Assembly (NCBI GenBank): GCA_030068145.1
Contig: JAPJBO010000559.1
Location: 87,598 to 151,597, forward strand
Direction of reading: 5' to 3'
From: Diplonema papillatum
Lineage: Eukaryota; Euglenozoa; Diplonemea; Diplonemida; Diplonemidae
Length of the DNA stretch: 64,000 bases
Part shown: positions 44,834-56,201 of the stretch, in pieces
Layout of the letters: every line of letters begins with the position of its first letter
Position numbering within the stretch: the first letter of the stretch is position 1
Notes under the pieces: generated by a model
What the model was told of the DNA's origin: nothing
Seen by the model: the letters and a program-made list of their open reading frames with translations, nothing else
Database searches by the model: none
Position numbers and translations under genes: made by a program

Positions 44834-47068
44834 TCACGCGTCAAGGAGTTCCCGCTGGAGGCGCAGGAACTCCTCGGCGGACGGCGCCGAGGGCAGCAGC
44901 TGCTGGCCTCGCGGCCCGCCGCCTGCCACGGCCGGCATCGGCCGCCCCGCGTTGGCGGCGGCGCCCCGCAGCAGCAGCTCGGGCACCGCGCACCGCAGGT
45001 CGTCGCGCATGGCCGCGAGGAAGGCGACGTCCCCGACGGCGGCAGCCGCGCCCGCCATCTCCTCGCAGAGCAGCGCGCCGTACCGCGCCCGGTCCACAAG
45101 AGACACGTGCGGGCCGGCAGTCCTGCCGTTCACCCTATCTCCCCCTGCCGCCTGCTCATCCTCTCCAGGTCGATCGCCACCCTCCGTCGGACTGCTTCGC
45201 GCAGACGGTCCGCTCGCCGCTGCCCTTCCTTGGGCCGGGCGGCGGTCTGGAAAAGCTTCCTCCCGGCCACTTTTTCCGGCTGCCGCTTCGCGCGGGCCTC
45301 GGTCGCTTCGCATGGCCCGCCAGAAGGCCGCCGCCGCGAGGCTGTACGCGGGGTCCTCCTTGTCCGCCGCCGCCCGGCGCGCCGCCTTGACCAGCCAGTA
45401 CGCGGCTTCCACCTTGTGCTGGTGCGCCGGGTGCGCGGCCCCGCCCGCGTGGAAGGTCGCGGTGATCTTCTGGTGCAGCGCGGCGACGTCGCGGAACGGG
45501 GCGCGGTGCGTCGCGAGCACGCGGAGCAGCGCCGTGTGCAGCTTGAGGGAGTGCGGCTTCGTCACTTCGTAGCTGGACGCGGGGGTAGGCTTCGCGGCGG
45601 GGTCCCCCCCGGTTGCGGCGGGGATTGGGCGGGCGGGGCCCACGACGTGAGGGGAGTTCTGGATAGCCACGGTTCCGTGAACGGTTTGCCGGGCTCGCGC
45701 AGTAACGGGGACGCGGGTGTTGGACAGTTCGAGCTTGTGGTCTGAGGCGCGCGGTGGGTGCAAAGCATCGGTCGGGGCATGCGCGGCGCGTGCGCTGGGC
45801 TCTTGCGGGAATGGGAAGGCGAGACCGGGGTTCTGGATGGCCATGGTTCCGTGCACGGTTTGCTGGGCTAGCTTGCGGGTGTTGAGCAGTTCGAGATTGT
45901 GGTCTGAAGCGCATGGAGGATGCGAAGAAGTAGAGGTCGGGGCAGTGCTGGTGCGTGCTATGCTGGGCTCGTCTGGGAGTGGGAAAACGAGATCCGGGTC
46001 TGAGATGCGAGGGGGGTACGGGATGGACGGTGAGGTGTTGTTGAGGGCCTGCTGTGCTCGAGACGGGAGCACGGGGAACGTGTAAGCGACACGGGTGCCA
46101 TTCGCATAGTTAGATGATCCAGCGGGTCCGCTGGGGGAAAGGCGGTAGTGCGAGGGCATGAAGGAAAGGAAGCACTCCGCCGCTGCGCGGGTGGGGGTCA
46201 AGTCGGTCGGAACGGACGCCTGGCATCGCTCGTACGCCTCGAATGCGGTCAGCCAGAACTGCAGGTCATTCTGCAGGCCCCCGGGGGGCACCGACTCCAT
46301 CGCCAGAGATACGATTTTGTGTACGTCCCGCGCGTGCAGCCTTTGGTACGCAGCGCATGCCAGCACCTCCGTAAAATGCTCCGCCGCCACTCTACACGGA
46401 GAAGCCAGCAGGTATCCCAACACCTTCTGCGCGGAGCCGAAGGTGTGGCAGCTTCGAAGGACCAAGAAAAAAGAGGTTGCCGTCCGCTGCGCCTCGCGGG
46501 CCATCCCCTTCAAGTACCCCAACGCTTCTTTCTCATGCCGGTCGCCTCGAGCCGCGGGATGGCAGCACCCGCGCAGGATGGCGTGGTAGGCGTTGATGGT
46601 GAGGCTGCCCTTCTTCGCTCGGAAGCGGTGGGCCAACTTGTCAACCATGTGCCACTCGGCAAGGAACGCGTGGTTCTGCAGCAGGAGGCAGTACGTTCGG
46701 TCGGTCCACTCGTAGACGAGCCGTTTGGCACGATCGCTGATTGGCAGGCGCCACGACAGCGCGAGCTTGAGCACGTTGTCGAAGCTCGAGGCGTCCACTT
46801 TCGTGATCTTCCTCGCAGTCGTGCACTGCTGCAGTGCAGCCAGGTCGCGAAGGACGGTGTCGACCAAGTGGGACCTTCTCCCCTCGCTTTTCGCTTGACG
46901 ATACCCCAGCGCGCTCTTCGCGACTTCAACTTCCCTCGTCTCCCTGCACCACTGCTCGACGACTTTCGCAGTCAGCTGAGCAGGCCATATCGTCGCCGCA
47001 CTCCGCCGCCTCTCCTCTGCGACATTGACTACCGGCTTGCTCACTACAGCACTCAGCCTGCGATGCAT
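44834..47068 (-). CDS. PPR-like helical-repeat protein (organelle RNA-binding candidate)
   Basis: 744 residues in one open exon. The N-terminus (MHRRLSAVVSKPVVN, Arg-rich, few acids) could be an organelle transit peptide. Residues ~60-300 are a run of helix pairs. The best one reads TINAYHAILRGCCHPAARG...EALGYLKGM (about 157-189), close to a pentatricopeptide repeat; the next (SFFLVLRSCHTFGSAQKVLG) also fits. Such proteins bind organelle RNA and act in processing or translation. Residues ~355-475 are a Pro-rich linker with a ~55-residue direct repeat (ASDHNLELLNTR / ASDHKLELSNTR, then QTVHGTMAIQN / QTVHGTVAIQN). The C-terminal ~230 residues are helical and Arg/Ala-rich. The PPR assignment is by pattern only; an OPR-like or RAP-type relative is possible. 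Partial copies of its 3' end follow downstream. Confidence 0.6.
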   Translation of the reverse strand: MHRRLSAVVSKPVVNVAEERRRSAATIWPAQLTAKVVEQWCRETREVEVAKSALGYRQAKSEGRRSHLVDTVLRDLAALQQCTTARKITKVDASSFDNVLKLALSWRLPISDRAKRLVYEWTDRTYCLLLQNHAFLAEWHMVDKLAHRFRAKKGSLTINAYHAILRGCCHPAARGDRHEKEALGYLKGMAREAQRTATSFFLVLRSCHTFGSAQKVLGYLLASPCRVAAEHFTEVLACAAYQRLHARDVHKIVSLAMESVPPGGLQNDLQFWLTAFEAYERCQASVPTDLTPTRAAAECFLSFMPSHYRLSPSGPAGSSNYANGTRVAYTFPVLPSRAQQALNNTSPSIPYPPRISDPDLVFPLPDEPSIARTSTAPTSTSSHPPCASDHNLELLNTRKLAQQTVHGTMAIQNPGLAFPFPQEPSARAAHAPTDALHPPRASDHKLELSNTRVPVTARARQTVHGTVAIQNSPHVVGPARPIPAATGGDPAAKPTPASSYEVTKPHSLKLHTALLRVLATHRAPFRDVAALHQKITATFHAGGAAHPAHQHKVEAAYWLVKAARRAAADKEDPAYSLAAAAFWRAMRSDRGPREAAAGKSGREEAFPDRRPAQGRAAASGPSARSSPTEGGDRPGEDEQAAGGDRVNGRTAGPHVSLVDRARYGALLCEEMAGAAAAVGDVAFLAAMRDDLRCAVPELLLRGAAANAGRPMPAVAGGGPRGQQLLPSAPSAEEFLRLQRELLDA

Positions 47069-47417
47069 CTACCATCTCTGACACCCCCTAAACCTGCCTA
47101 TGACCTGCCAGCTTGCATCGCCGTGTTGCTCGCCAGAGCTGCGACCCGCGCTTCCGGGGAGTGTGATACTGAAAGGTCGGGACACTTGGCTGGAAAGTGT
47201 CCTACTCAGGGGACCATGGTCGCTACCAAAGCTAGACCCCTTCCGTTCTGACCGATCGGTCTGAGAAAGTGCTTGCGGCCATGGGCCGTAGTGTGCCCAT
47301 TGCGGGTTCTTTCCGAACAGTTTTGGAGCGGCGGGCAATAAGCGGCACCCAGCACATCGCGCTCACAATGAACTTTCGCCAAGAACAAAATTGAAAGCGT
47401 ACGCATACAGTGCAAAT

Positions 47418-47858
<441 letters not shown>

Positions 47859-48207
47859 ACACCGGCGATGCCAGCAGAACTTTGGCAAGGTGCCGATGAC
47901 GCTTTCGTATGCCGCACGAAGCGGTCCATCGCTAAAGATCTGCACAGCTCACTCAGTCAACACTATCCGGGCGAGGGACGTGCCCTGCGCCAACGTTGAA
48001 CACAGGGGCCTGGCGCGAAGAGCGAAGGAAAAGGTGGGAACATTGCAGTTTATTTTCCTCCTACGAACAACGGAGTACAACAAAAGGACGAGGCCTATTC
48101 TACCTAGATCTATACATCGAGCTACGGGGTGGGTAAGACGGGAGTGAGAGAGGTTAATCTCGTGAGTGAGGCTCAAGAAACGTCGCAAAAAAGAGTGGTG
48201 ACGTCAC

Positions 48208-48860
48208 TCACCCAATTTGCTCGTGAAACGCGCTTTCCAGCTGAAAACCTCTGGTGCTGCTGCCTCTGAATGTCGCGAGCGTGGACGCTGCGGTTTGCAC
48301 GATTCTGGAATATACTTCGTGCGTGGGCACTTTATCGCGTTCCCGCACAGCAACAAAGCACTTAAAGAGCGCACGGACTTGGTTGGGGTCCATTGTGAGG
48401 GGAGAATTGTTCCAATCAGTTGTTAACAGAAATTGCGCGCAGCACGCATCGGGTATGAGGGTCACGCATAAGCAGGTGCGTCCCTCGGCTTGCGACGATT
48501 GACACCAACGATTCCTCAATGACAGGCGGCAAAAAGGACAGACCGATGGGGCTACAAGCAAAGGTTTCGAATTTTCTTGCGAGAAGCACACGAGGACGCT
48601 CCGCAGTTTTTGATTGTTGAAGCCCACATCTGGCCTGTAGTCGAGACACACAGCGGCACGGGTAACTACGCGAGGTCGGGTGCGACAGTGTGTCTGCTAC
48701 AAAAAAGGTGAGGGTACGAAGGCTTTCGACGCGGGGAGTTGCCGTGTGATGTCTTACAGCACTCGAGCGCCTCGAATGCCAGCCAGTCAATCTGCAGATC
48801 CGGTGCGGCCATCGACTCCAGGTGAACAAAACGATTGAGCAATCTATTAGCATCTAAATC
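48208..48860 (-). pseudogene. Decayed relative of the PPR-like gene
   Basis: The minus-strand peptide LESMAAPDLQIDWLAFEALECCK (48780-48850) aligns with AMESVPPGGLQNDLQFWLTA-FEAYERCQ of the intact gene at 44834-47068. Further on, MDPNQVRALFKCFVAVRERD and THEVYSRIVQTA look like another helix pair of PPR type. The pieces fall in different frames, so the copy is broken, or split by small introns I cannot verify. Confidence 0.5.
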
Positions 48861-49077
48861 TTGATGTGGGATCGCATCCATCGCATGTTGTCCAGTATCA
48901 TGAGCAAGAACCCAACTGTACCATCGGCATGCATCGTTGCGCACTCCGCCAACTCAGCCGCCGGGGAGACCAAAGGCCAGTACGCCCTGTGGCGGTAGTT
49001 ATGTCGACTCTGCCTCTGCAGTCTTGCGTTCTACTGAAGACGCCTATGTTTGGCGTTAAGTCAGCTCCGCTAGGCGG

Positions 49078-49112
49078 CACCTCGTCGAGGTGCTCCTGCA
49101 GTGCAGTCCCAG
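49078..49112 (-). pseudogene. Short echo of the coiled-coil gene
   Basis: CTCGTCGAGGTGCTCCTGCA at about 49081 repeats CTCGTCGAGGTGTTCCTGCA at 49517 in the gene (peptide LQEHLDEV in both). About 24 bp with one or two mismatches, in the same orientation. Confidence 0.4.
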
Positions 49113-49329
49113 CATCGAACATTGCCTGCCAAAAGAACGCATGTGTTAACGTCAACGACTCCATCATATTCCTGCGGACGCCTGGAGCCACCAACGTAGA
49201 TCCCCCGTCAGAATCGGGCACTCGTCGGGTGGTGTTCGTTTCTCAACGAGGGAGTCCTGTACGATTCTATGAATCGCTTAGGAACGCGAGAACCCCCGCT
49301 GTGCTATCAGCGTGTGGCCCCCTCCCGAA

Positions 49330-52300
49330 TCAACTCGGCCGCCTCGGCGGGCTGACGTTTTTGAATGACGTCGATGACGAGTGCTCCAACGGCGGCACGC
49401 CCCACGCGGCGGTGGCCTTGGTCAGTAGCTCGAGCCTGCGCTCCGCCTCCGCGGCCCTTCGCTCCGCTGAAGACGACTTGATCGTGTCTTTGAGACGATT
49501 CCGTTCGTCTGTGACCTCGTCGAGGTGTTCCTGCAGCGTGTTGATATGGTTCGTGCGATCCCTGAGCGTCCCTTCCATGTAAGCCATCGAGTTCCGCATG
49601 GTCTCGACCTCACTTTCAAGCGAGGCTGCATGCTCGGCGATGTCTTCGAGGTCCTTCTGACTCAGCTGCAGCTCCCGTTTCGCGTCGCTAAGCTGGCTTG
49701 AGCGCATCTCACCGACCATGGCGCCCTTCGTTAATTCGCGGTTGTTGTCGTTGAGGCTTGCGATGATGCTTTCGAGCTCCGCTATTTTCTTCGAGTTGGT
49801 CACGTCCTTGACCTCCCACCGCAGCATGGCGTCTTGCATGCTCTGCAGCTCCGACTGAGACATGGCGGTGGCCCGCGCTTTGCTCAAGAGCTTCTTCGTG
49901 TTGTCAAGCTCGCGCTCCAGAACCTGAAACCGGAGGTACCCGGGTTCTGCTTTGCGCAGGCGGGCTTCCGCCTCCGCGAGCTTGTTCCTCAAATGCTGGA
50001 TCTCGCGCTCGCGAGCCCCGGCGCTGCGCTCGTGTGCCTGCCACTTCAGCGCGTCCGGCTGCAGCACTTGCACCCGTTCCTTCGCCACGGAGAGCTCGTC
50101 GATGAGGGCCTTGTACCCGCGCTCGAAATTCTGCATCGACCGGTTCCGCTGCTCGAGTTGGTACGCGAGCTGTGGATGGGGTGCAAAAGTCGCTCATAGC
50201 TGGCGGCAAAGAAAAAGGGGCAACAGTAGGATGTTTTCGCGCAAAGCGCAATATTATTTTGAGGTTTGAACCCGGCAGCTACATGTACAGGTAAGTACTG
50301 TGCAACACGAAAGTTTAATCTTAGGGGGGGAGTGATGAAGCACCTATCCTAAGAGTATAGGAAAGTGCACGATAGCAGTACCTGCACCCGCACCTACCTG
50401 TGCCGACCCGTTGTACTGGTACCTACCCGCACGGTATGTCTATCCACCTTTGCCTGCACCTACCTGTGTACCTTTGCTTGTACCCACCACACCCACCTAC
50501 TCCAAAAAAAAGAGGGCGGATCCCCAGCAGCCATACTGCGAAGCTGTGTCTGCTTACGTGGCGCAAGGGGCTCAACAGACGCATTAGTAGCCAACAGACG
50601 CAAGAGAAACACCATAGCTGCTGCCGCTGCCTCTGTTTAACTTTGTAAAGGCAGCTGGTGTCGTGCACGATTGCACCAGCAGAACCGCGGTCTCGGACTG
50701 TGTTTGGCATAGGACGACGGCGGGGAGCCCTCGCTGCGACATTACGGGACTCGCATTGAACTGCAATTTTCCAAGGGTTTCAACGCCCAACCCAAGTGGA
50801 CGCCGCGGGTCGCGCTGCTTCGCTTTTCGAGATGTGACGCTAACTTTTTGAAGTACTCACAATCTTGCGGGTTGCCCTTCAACGTATTGTGCAGGTTAAA
50901 AAGACGTAGGCAGCGTGTTTTGGTGGTTGATCGGAATTCCTCAGGGCTGACTATTTTTTATTTTTGACTCGCGCTCGGGCACCTCAAAAAAATCTGGGCG
51001 CGCGCGCTAAAAAAAAAAATAATAGGGCAGAAAATTACAAAAAAAAAAAAAAGTTTGACGGACACCTGGCCGCAGTGCCATTCGAGCCCTGAGTCCAATC
51101 TTGGGTTGGCATTCACCCTTCTCGGATGCATTTTAAGTTCAACCCCTCAAAATAATCCGAAAACATACCGACAACGCCAACGCGAGTTCACAAAGGATCT
51201 AAAAAACAAGACCAGCAGGCACATGGTACACCGTTGCTGGGGATTTGCTGATGAACAGCGAGTCCACATGGACTTCCCGTGGTTCCCATGAAGCCAACGA
51301 GATACGTAGAAGCGGACGTGGAGAGAGATCATAGATGTGAAATTGGCGTCGATGGATCCAGTTTGTGTCTTTTGGCACATGCTCGAGGTTGGCTGCTTGC
51401 TTTGGACCTCTCGATTGCTGACAGATGCATCCCCAGGGGAAGTGCTCGGGTTTGCAGAAGAGTCGACCACCATGGGTGGCCACCGGTGGTTGCCATCCTA
51501 GTGGCTGTCGGTGGTTATTCCTCTCCTACGCTGTCGGAGGGATCCTGCTTTCGCAACAGGGAGAAGAGTACTCCACTGAGCATGAATCTGTGCAACGAGT
51601 GTCGACGCCCGGCTTCGTGAAGTTCATTGCAGATGCCAGGAAACTGGAAGGAAACAATGCGAATAAGCAGTTCCACAGCCTAGAAGGTGCCCACAGTGTG
51701 GCAGATGCGTCCAAAAGGATGGGCAAGCTCACGAGCCCAGTGCCAGCAGTAGTAGGGCCCATCGTCCCATGACCCCAGATTCCGGGCCAGGTACAGTCTC
51801 ACAACACAAGGGGTTCTTCTTCGCCCCGCAGCCTCAGTCAATCGCAGTTAGATGGCTTTCCACACAAACAGAGCACAGGCTCATCCGACTCGCTTGCAAG
51901 CAGTTCTCGTTTCCCTACCTTCCTTCCTATGTAGCAGTGTTGCGCCTGCAGCCGTAGTGCTGTACAGGTGCTCCAATGGGCATCGTCTGCACCACAGAAT
52001 CGAAAGTCTTGTGACTTTTCTTGAAGGGTTCTCATTTTCTTGCACGACCGTGCATCGTTCAAGGCATAGTTTCTTGCCATGCCAAAAAACAGCCAGCCCT
52101 GGGGCTGCCCCAACAACAATGGCTGAGATCCCTTTTGGCTGGGCACCTGGTATTGGCCGCCATTGGAGTCGTGTCTGCAGTTTGCAGGTATTCCCAGGCG
52201 GGGACTTTTGCGTCCGAGATCAAAAAATTTCCGAGTGCCCGAAGTGGTCCAGGTGACCAGAAGTGGCGGAGTCGTCCGAGTTGTCATGTCGACCCTGCAC

Positions 52301-52950
52301 AAACTATTTTTTTTTCCCAACTTTTTTTTTTTCCCGACGACAACTAGTGTCAGACTAGCCTACCCGAAGGCAGTTGATTCCTTTAGGCAAGTATTTTTTT
52401 TTTTCGAGGTTTCGCAAAAATTCGGGCGCGCGCGAGCGCGAGCCAAAAATAAAAAATAGCCAGCCCTTACCTGAAAAAAAATGACACAGGGTAGATGCAA
52501 GTGGGAAAACGATCAACCCTTTTTTGAGAGTGGTTGTCGCGAGCCGGTTTTGAGAACCCCCGTGCATACGTCGTTAGCCCGGGTTCGCTCCAACTCGAGG
52601 TGGTTCTCCGCCGCGTGGAGCCGCTCGAAGGCGCGGCGTCGTTCTTCGTCGGCGAATCGTGCGCCTTCGGCGAGGCGGGCCTCCTTCGCCTCCATCGCCG
52701 CGCGCGCGCCCGCCATGAGGGCCTGCAGCCGGTCTTCGTCGAGGCGCGACCGGGCCGAGCTCGACGCGTGGTGGCCCCGCTTCGGGGACAGCTGCTTCAT
52801 CTCCGCGTCGTCCGGCGACCGCCCCGCGGAGCGGTCCCCCCCGTACATCGCGTAGCTGTCCTCATTGTTGGGGTACCCGTTCGAGTACCCGTAATCGGAG
52901 TCCTCGTTGCCGCCGAACGCGTACTCGCCGTGGTCGTGGCTGCGTGCCAT
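49330..52950 (-). CDS. Long coiled-coil protein, two exons
   Basis: Exon 1 52950-52570 (381 nt) and exon 2 50169-49330 (840 nt), joined across a 2400 bp intron with donor GAC|GTATGC and acceptor catccacag; both edges are phase 0. Total 406 residues. The N-terminal ~60 residues (MARSHDHGEYAFGGNEDSDY...) are Gly/Tyr/Asp-rich and disordered. From about residue 75 the protein is nearly continuous coiled coil (LAEGARFADEERRRAFERLH, then LQPDALKWQAHERSAGARER, then LNDNNRELTKGAMVGEM, then LQEHLDEVTDERNRLKD). The helix reads straight through the splice junction, supporting the model. No family is assigned; centrosomal, basal-body or golgin-type scaffolds are the usual candidates. The start could lie further upstream (the frame is open to 53277). 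The intron is largely occupied by a TIR element (50943-52467). Confidence 0.7.
50943..52467. mobile_element. TIR element inside the coiled-coil gene intron
   Basis: Ends AGGGCTGACTATTTTTTATT / AATAAAAAATAGCCAGCCCT, extended inward by TTTTGACTCGCGCTCG on both sides (about 37 bp TIR). Length 1525 bp. The interior has several broken frames but no transposase motif that I recognise, and no clear target duplication. It explains most of the 2400 bp intron. Confidence 0.75.
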
Positions 52951-54749
52951 CGCACACCACGAGGCGGCCGCGGCGAGGCGGCAGAACTTCCCGTCTTCCT
53001 TCACCGATGCCCCGCCGCCCCACCCCCCTTTTGCTGCGGCCCCACCCTCTCCGCCCTGCTTTCCCGCCCCCCCCGAAGAGGTGAGCGAGGGGGGACCCCG
53101 CCAACCAGCTTCTCCCTCTGTGTTGCACGTGCGATTGACAGGGCCTGTGGTGAGAACAGGGGTTGTTCTGGCAGGGGCAAACGCAGCTTGATGCGGCACT
53201 GAATGCGATCCGTGCGCCGAACTGTGCTCTGCATAAATTCGACCAATCCTCGTGAAACAGCCTTTCTGATGAGACACTCCAGTAGTTGAGCCGCGGGTAC
53301 GTGACTACGTCGCGTTTTGAATGAGCACGACAACGCTTGAAGCGCCGTCGAATGACGACCTCTCCTTCGCATTTGTTCATCTTCTGCGTCCCCGTGCGCT
53401 TGGGTGTCTTCCTCTTGACACCAATCATTGTCGCATGTCAGCACCCGTCTGGGTCTCCTCCTGCTCTGCTTTCAACATCCGCTAGCTGCTACTGTGGCGC
53501 GAGTAGTTTCACCTAGAATTTGCTTTGGAGTGCACGATGAAAGGCCTGAGTACGGAGAAATGGAAATGTGGTTTCGTGTCTTCGCATCCTTTCTTTGTCG
53601 CTTAGTCAAGATCGCAGGGCGATGCCCGTCAACGCCTCTAGAGGGCAGACGAAGAGAGGCTGCATGGGCAATCACTGGAATGTAGAGGGGAGGAAGACAT
53701 AGTTTAGCTCCACTATTCGCCCGAATAAAGAAGCGGAATAAATACCACGACATAAATTTCTGTGTCCCCAGCAAGGGCTGGTGTAAGTGTCTGAAAATGT
53801 CGAATGCCCTTCCATACGGGCGGGCCAAACGAATAGTGGGCTTGGGGATAGCCGCTACTACATGCCTACCAACAGCCGGTCGCCACGCTTCGATCAAAAC
53901 TCCATACGTGTCAAATAAAATTCGGGCACAAGCTAAGGCCTCAAGACGAATTACGTCTTAAGTTGGCATTTTACGCCCAGAATTCCTCCCGCCATCTGAA
54001 GACTTTGACACCAAACGCATGAGAGCCAATACAAAGCTATGGCCGTAAAAACAGTCAAGCAAGACTTGCGAGACAGCAGAGACTTCCTACGGACCACTTC
54101 ATAGCAGGCCAGATTACCCGATAAAACGACAGCACACGTTTATTAAAAGCCGGGGTCTGTAAGTCTCCGGTTGAGGCGGCATAGGGCTGGGCTAGAAGAG
54201 GACAGCCTTTTGTGTATTGCGACCACGTGGTCGAGTCTGGTTTTTGTCCCGCTATCTAGTGAAACTTCTGGTTACTCATTCATAAGGGACAGGAAGCTGC
54301 GGCGCACCCTGAGCTTTTTTGCATTCACTTTGAATTGTGCATTCTTCAGTTTGGCATCCATGTGCACAAATCGGAACAACGAGGATTTTCGTAGTCGTGC
54401 ACTGTCTGCCCTGGTGCAAATGGTAAACGGGTTGGTACACGCTTCCTCGCTGCCAGAAGACTTTTCCGCTCCCTGGGATCCTGCTGCAAGGCTCTTGGGA
54501 AAACGCATGTGTGTCTTTCTTCACCAAGTTCAAACCGGTCAGAAACCTTGCCAAGGGGACCGCAAGCCGGCGATCTCCGACTCGACAAACGTGTCCGCTC
54601 ATGTGTCGAGTACGCTGGTAATTTACCACGTCGAGGGGCCCAAGGACCGGTACAGCGTCGGGTTAATGTCTGTCTCCAGCACAAGGTGGCGCGCTAAAAA
54701 TCGTTCGCCGAGTGGTTTGCAACACGATACCCTGGTCGAAAGGTAGAAC
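52951..54749. other. Intergenic, no gene recognised
   Basis: Lies between the coiled-coil gene start and the kelch gene stop. A 191-codon plus-strand frame (54171-54746) has no family signature and I treat it as non-coding. Confidence 0.4.
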
Positions 54750-56201
54750 TCAATCCTTGTGTCGTGGACTCGTGCGCCGTAGCCATCTAGTCGCTAATTT
54801 GACGAGTAAAGCAATGCACACAACACTGATAGCGAACGCATGAACAGAACAGCACCCACTTTCTTCGAATAGCAGGGCGGCATCCGCAAGGTTTCCTGAT
54901 CTCACAAGTGCATCGTGTTGCCGGTAGATAGGTGGACGCAGCTCACGAAGTTCTGCTCGGGCCAATCTCTCGGGTCCCATCAACGATTTGAGGGGGATGC
55001 CATCGAAGGCAAGCGCGGAGTCAACATAGCGTTCATTCGGCTTTCTGCCGACTAACGAAATTCGCCAGACGTCGTTCCAATATGCATACGGGGCATAGCT
55101 TTCTCCGCCTGTCAGGTACAGCATGTGGTTCAAAGGGTCGATAACAGCTGCATGAAAGTGACGAGCGACAGGTACCATGCCGCGAGAAACTCTCAGCTCA
55201 GACCAACCCACGGTTTCAGGATCAAAACTCCACAAGTCGGCGTAGCACGAGCACCCTGGTTTGCAATATGCACCCCCGTGTACAAAAATCTTCGACTGCA
55301 TAACATCTGTAACCATGACGTGTCCACCACGATGCGCGGGCTTGGGGCCGGTGGTCGCTTCAAGCTTCCAATCGGCAGTTCGAGCTGTCACGAGCTGAAC
55401 TAAGTTTAGAGACCAGAGATCATTGTAATTACGCTCTCGGGTATGGCGTGTGAAGCCGCCGAACAGGTACATCTTTCCATCTAACACGCAAGCTGCGTGC
55501 GATCGACGACCCCCGGGCCAGAGTCTAGTAGATTCCGTCTCTATCTTGGACCAAACGCCCGACGAGAGCTGCAACACGTACAAATCAGACGAATCTGCTA
55601 AGTTTCCGGCATCCTTTGCAGACGTTTGTGAGCTGACAATGCCTCCAAAAACTATTAGGTGGTCGTCAAAATACACTGTAGAGTGACCTTGCCGGGGCAC
55701 AAAAGTTTGGGCAGAGTAATCAATCTGGTTCCATTCTGCAATGTCGTCACCAAGAATTGTCTTCGACAAGGACATTTTCCACAAATCAGCTTTGTGTGCA
55801 CCCCAAATGTGCGAGTGCGAGTACTGGTGCCCACCATCATCTCCTCCTAGGAGATAAACCAGCCCCTGTCCACTAGTTGTAAAGGTGTGCTTGTACCGTG
55901 ATGTGGGTTTTACATGCGTAGTGTTGCCGGTGTCGCCAATGAGCTTCTTCCAGGCAAGAGAGGTGAAGCTGAACTTCCAGGTATCACTCTTCCACATCGC
56001 TTCGCTTGTGTGGTGTCGGAAGAAGTAGCCATGGGTCAGGATAAAGCCTCCGTCTACAGCCGCAACACCACTTCCGTAGCGCACACTCGGCCGGTCATTT
56101 TCGAGCTCATCGGGGAAGGAGCCTTCTTCTACGAGCTCCCACACAAATTGGAGGTTGGTGCCAGCAAAAACTAGCGAAACCACGAGTCCTCCTGGAATCA
56201 T
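54750..56201 (-). CDS. Kelch beta-propeller membrane protein
   Basis: 483 residues, single exon, apparently intact. An N-terminal signal sequence (MIPGGLVVSLVFAGTNLQFVW) is followed by six kelch blades. Their cores are RYGSGVAAVDGGFILTHGY, RYKHTFTTSGQGLVYLLGGD, GHSTVYFDDHLIVFGGI, RRSHAACVLDGKMYLFGGF, HRGGHVMVTDVMQSKIFVHG and ARHFHAAVIDPLNHMLYLTG, most closing with the GG pair. Near the C-terminus is one membrane helix (HAFAISVVCIALLVKLATRW, about residues 450-469) and a short basic tail (RRTSPRHKD). The propeller should therefore face the lumen or outside, with a short cytosolic tail. The ligand is unknown. A cysteine pair (CSCY, CCSV) sits near blade 5 and before the helix. Confidence 0.85.
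   Translation of the reverse strand: MIPGGLVVSLVFAGTNLQFVWELVEEGSFPDELENDRPSVRYGSGVAAVDGGFILTHGYFFRHHTSEAMWKSDTWKFSFTSLAWKKLIGDTGNTTHVKPTSRYKHTFTTSGQGLVYLLGGDDGGHQYSHSHIWGAHKADLWKMSLSKTILGDDIAEWNQIDYSAQTFVPRQGHSTVYFDDHLIVFGGIVSSQTSAKDAGNLADSSDLYVLQLSSGVWSKIETESTRLWPGGRRSHAACVLDGKMYLFGGFTRHTRERNYNDLWSLNLVQLVTARTADWKLEATTGPKPAHRGGHVMVTDVMQSKIFVHGGAYCKPGCSCYADLWSFDPETVGWSELRVSRGMVPVARHFHAAVIDPLNHMLYLTGGESYAPYAYWNDVWRISLVGRKPNERYVDSALAFDGIPLKSLMGPERLARAELRELRPPIYRQHDALVRSGNLADAALLFEESGCCSVHAFAISVVCIALLVKLATRWLRRTSPRHKD

Noticed and set aside
54171-54746. A 191-codon plus-strand frame next to the kelch gene
   Set aside because: No family signature, no supporting splice or start context; kept only as a note.
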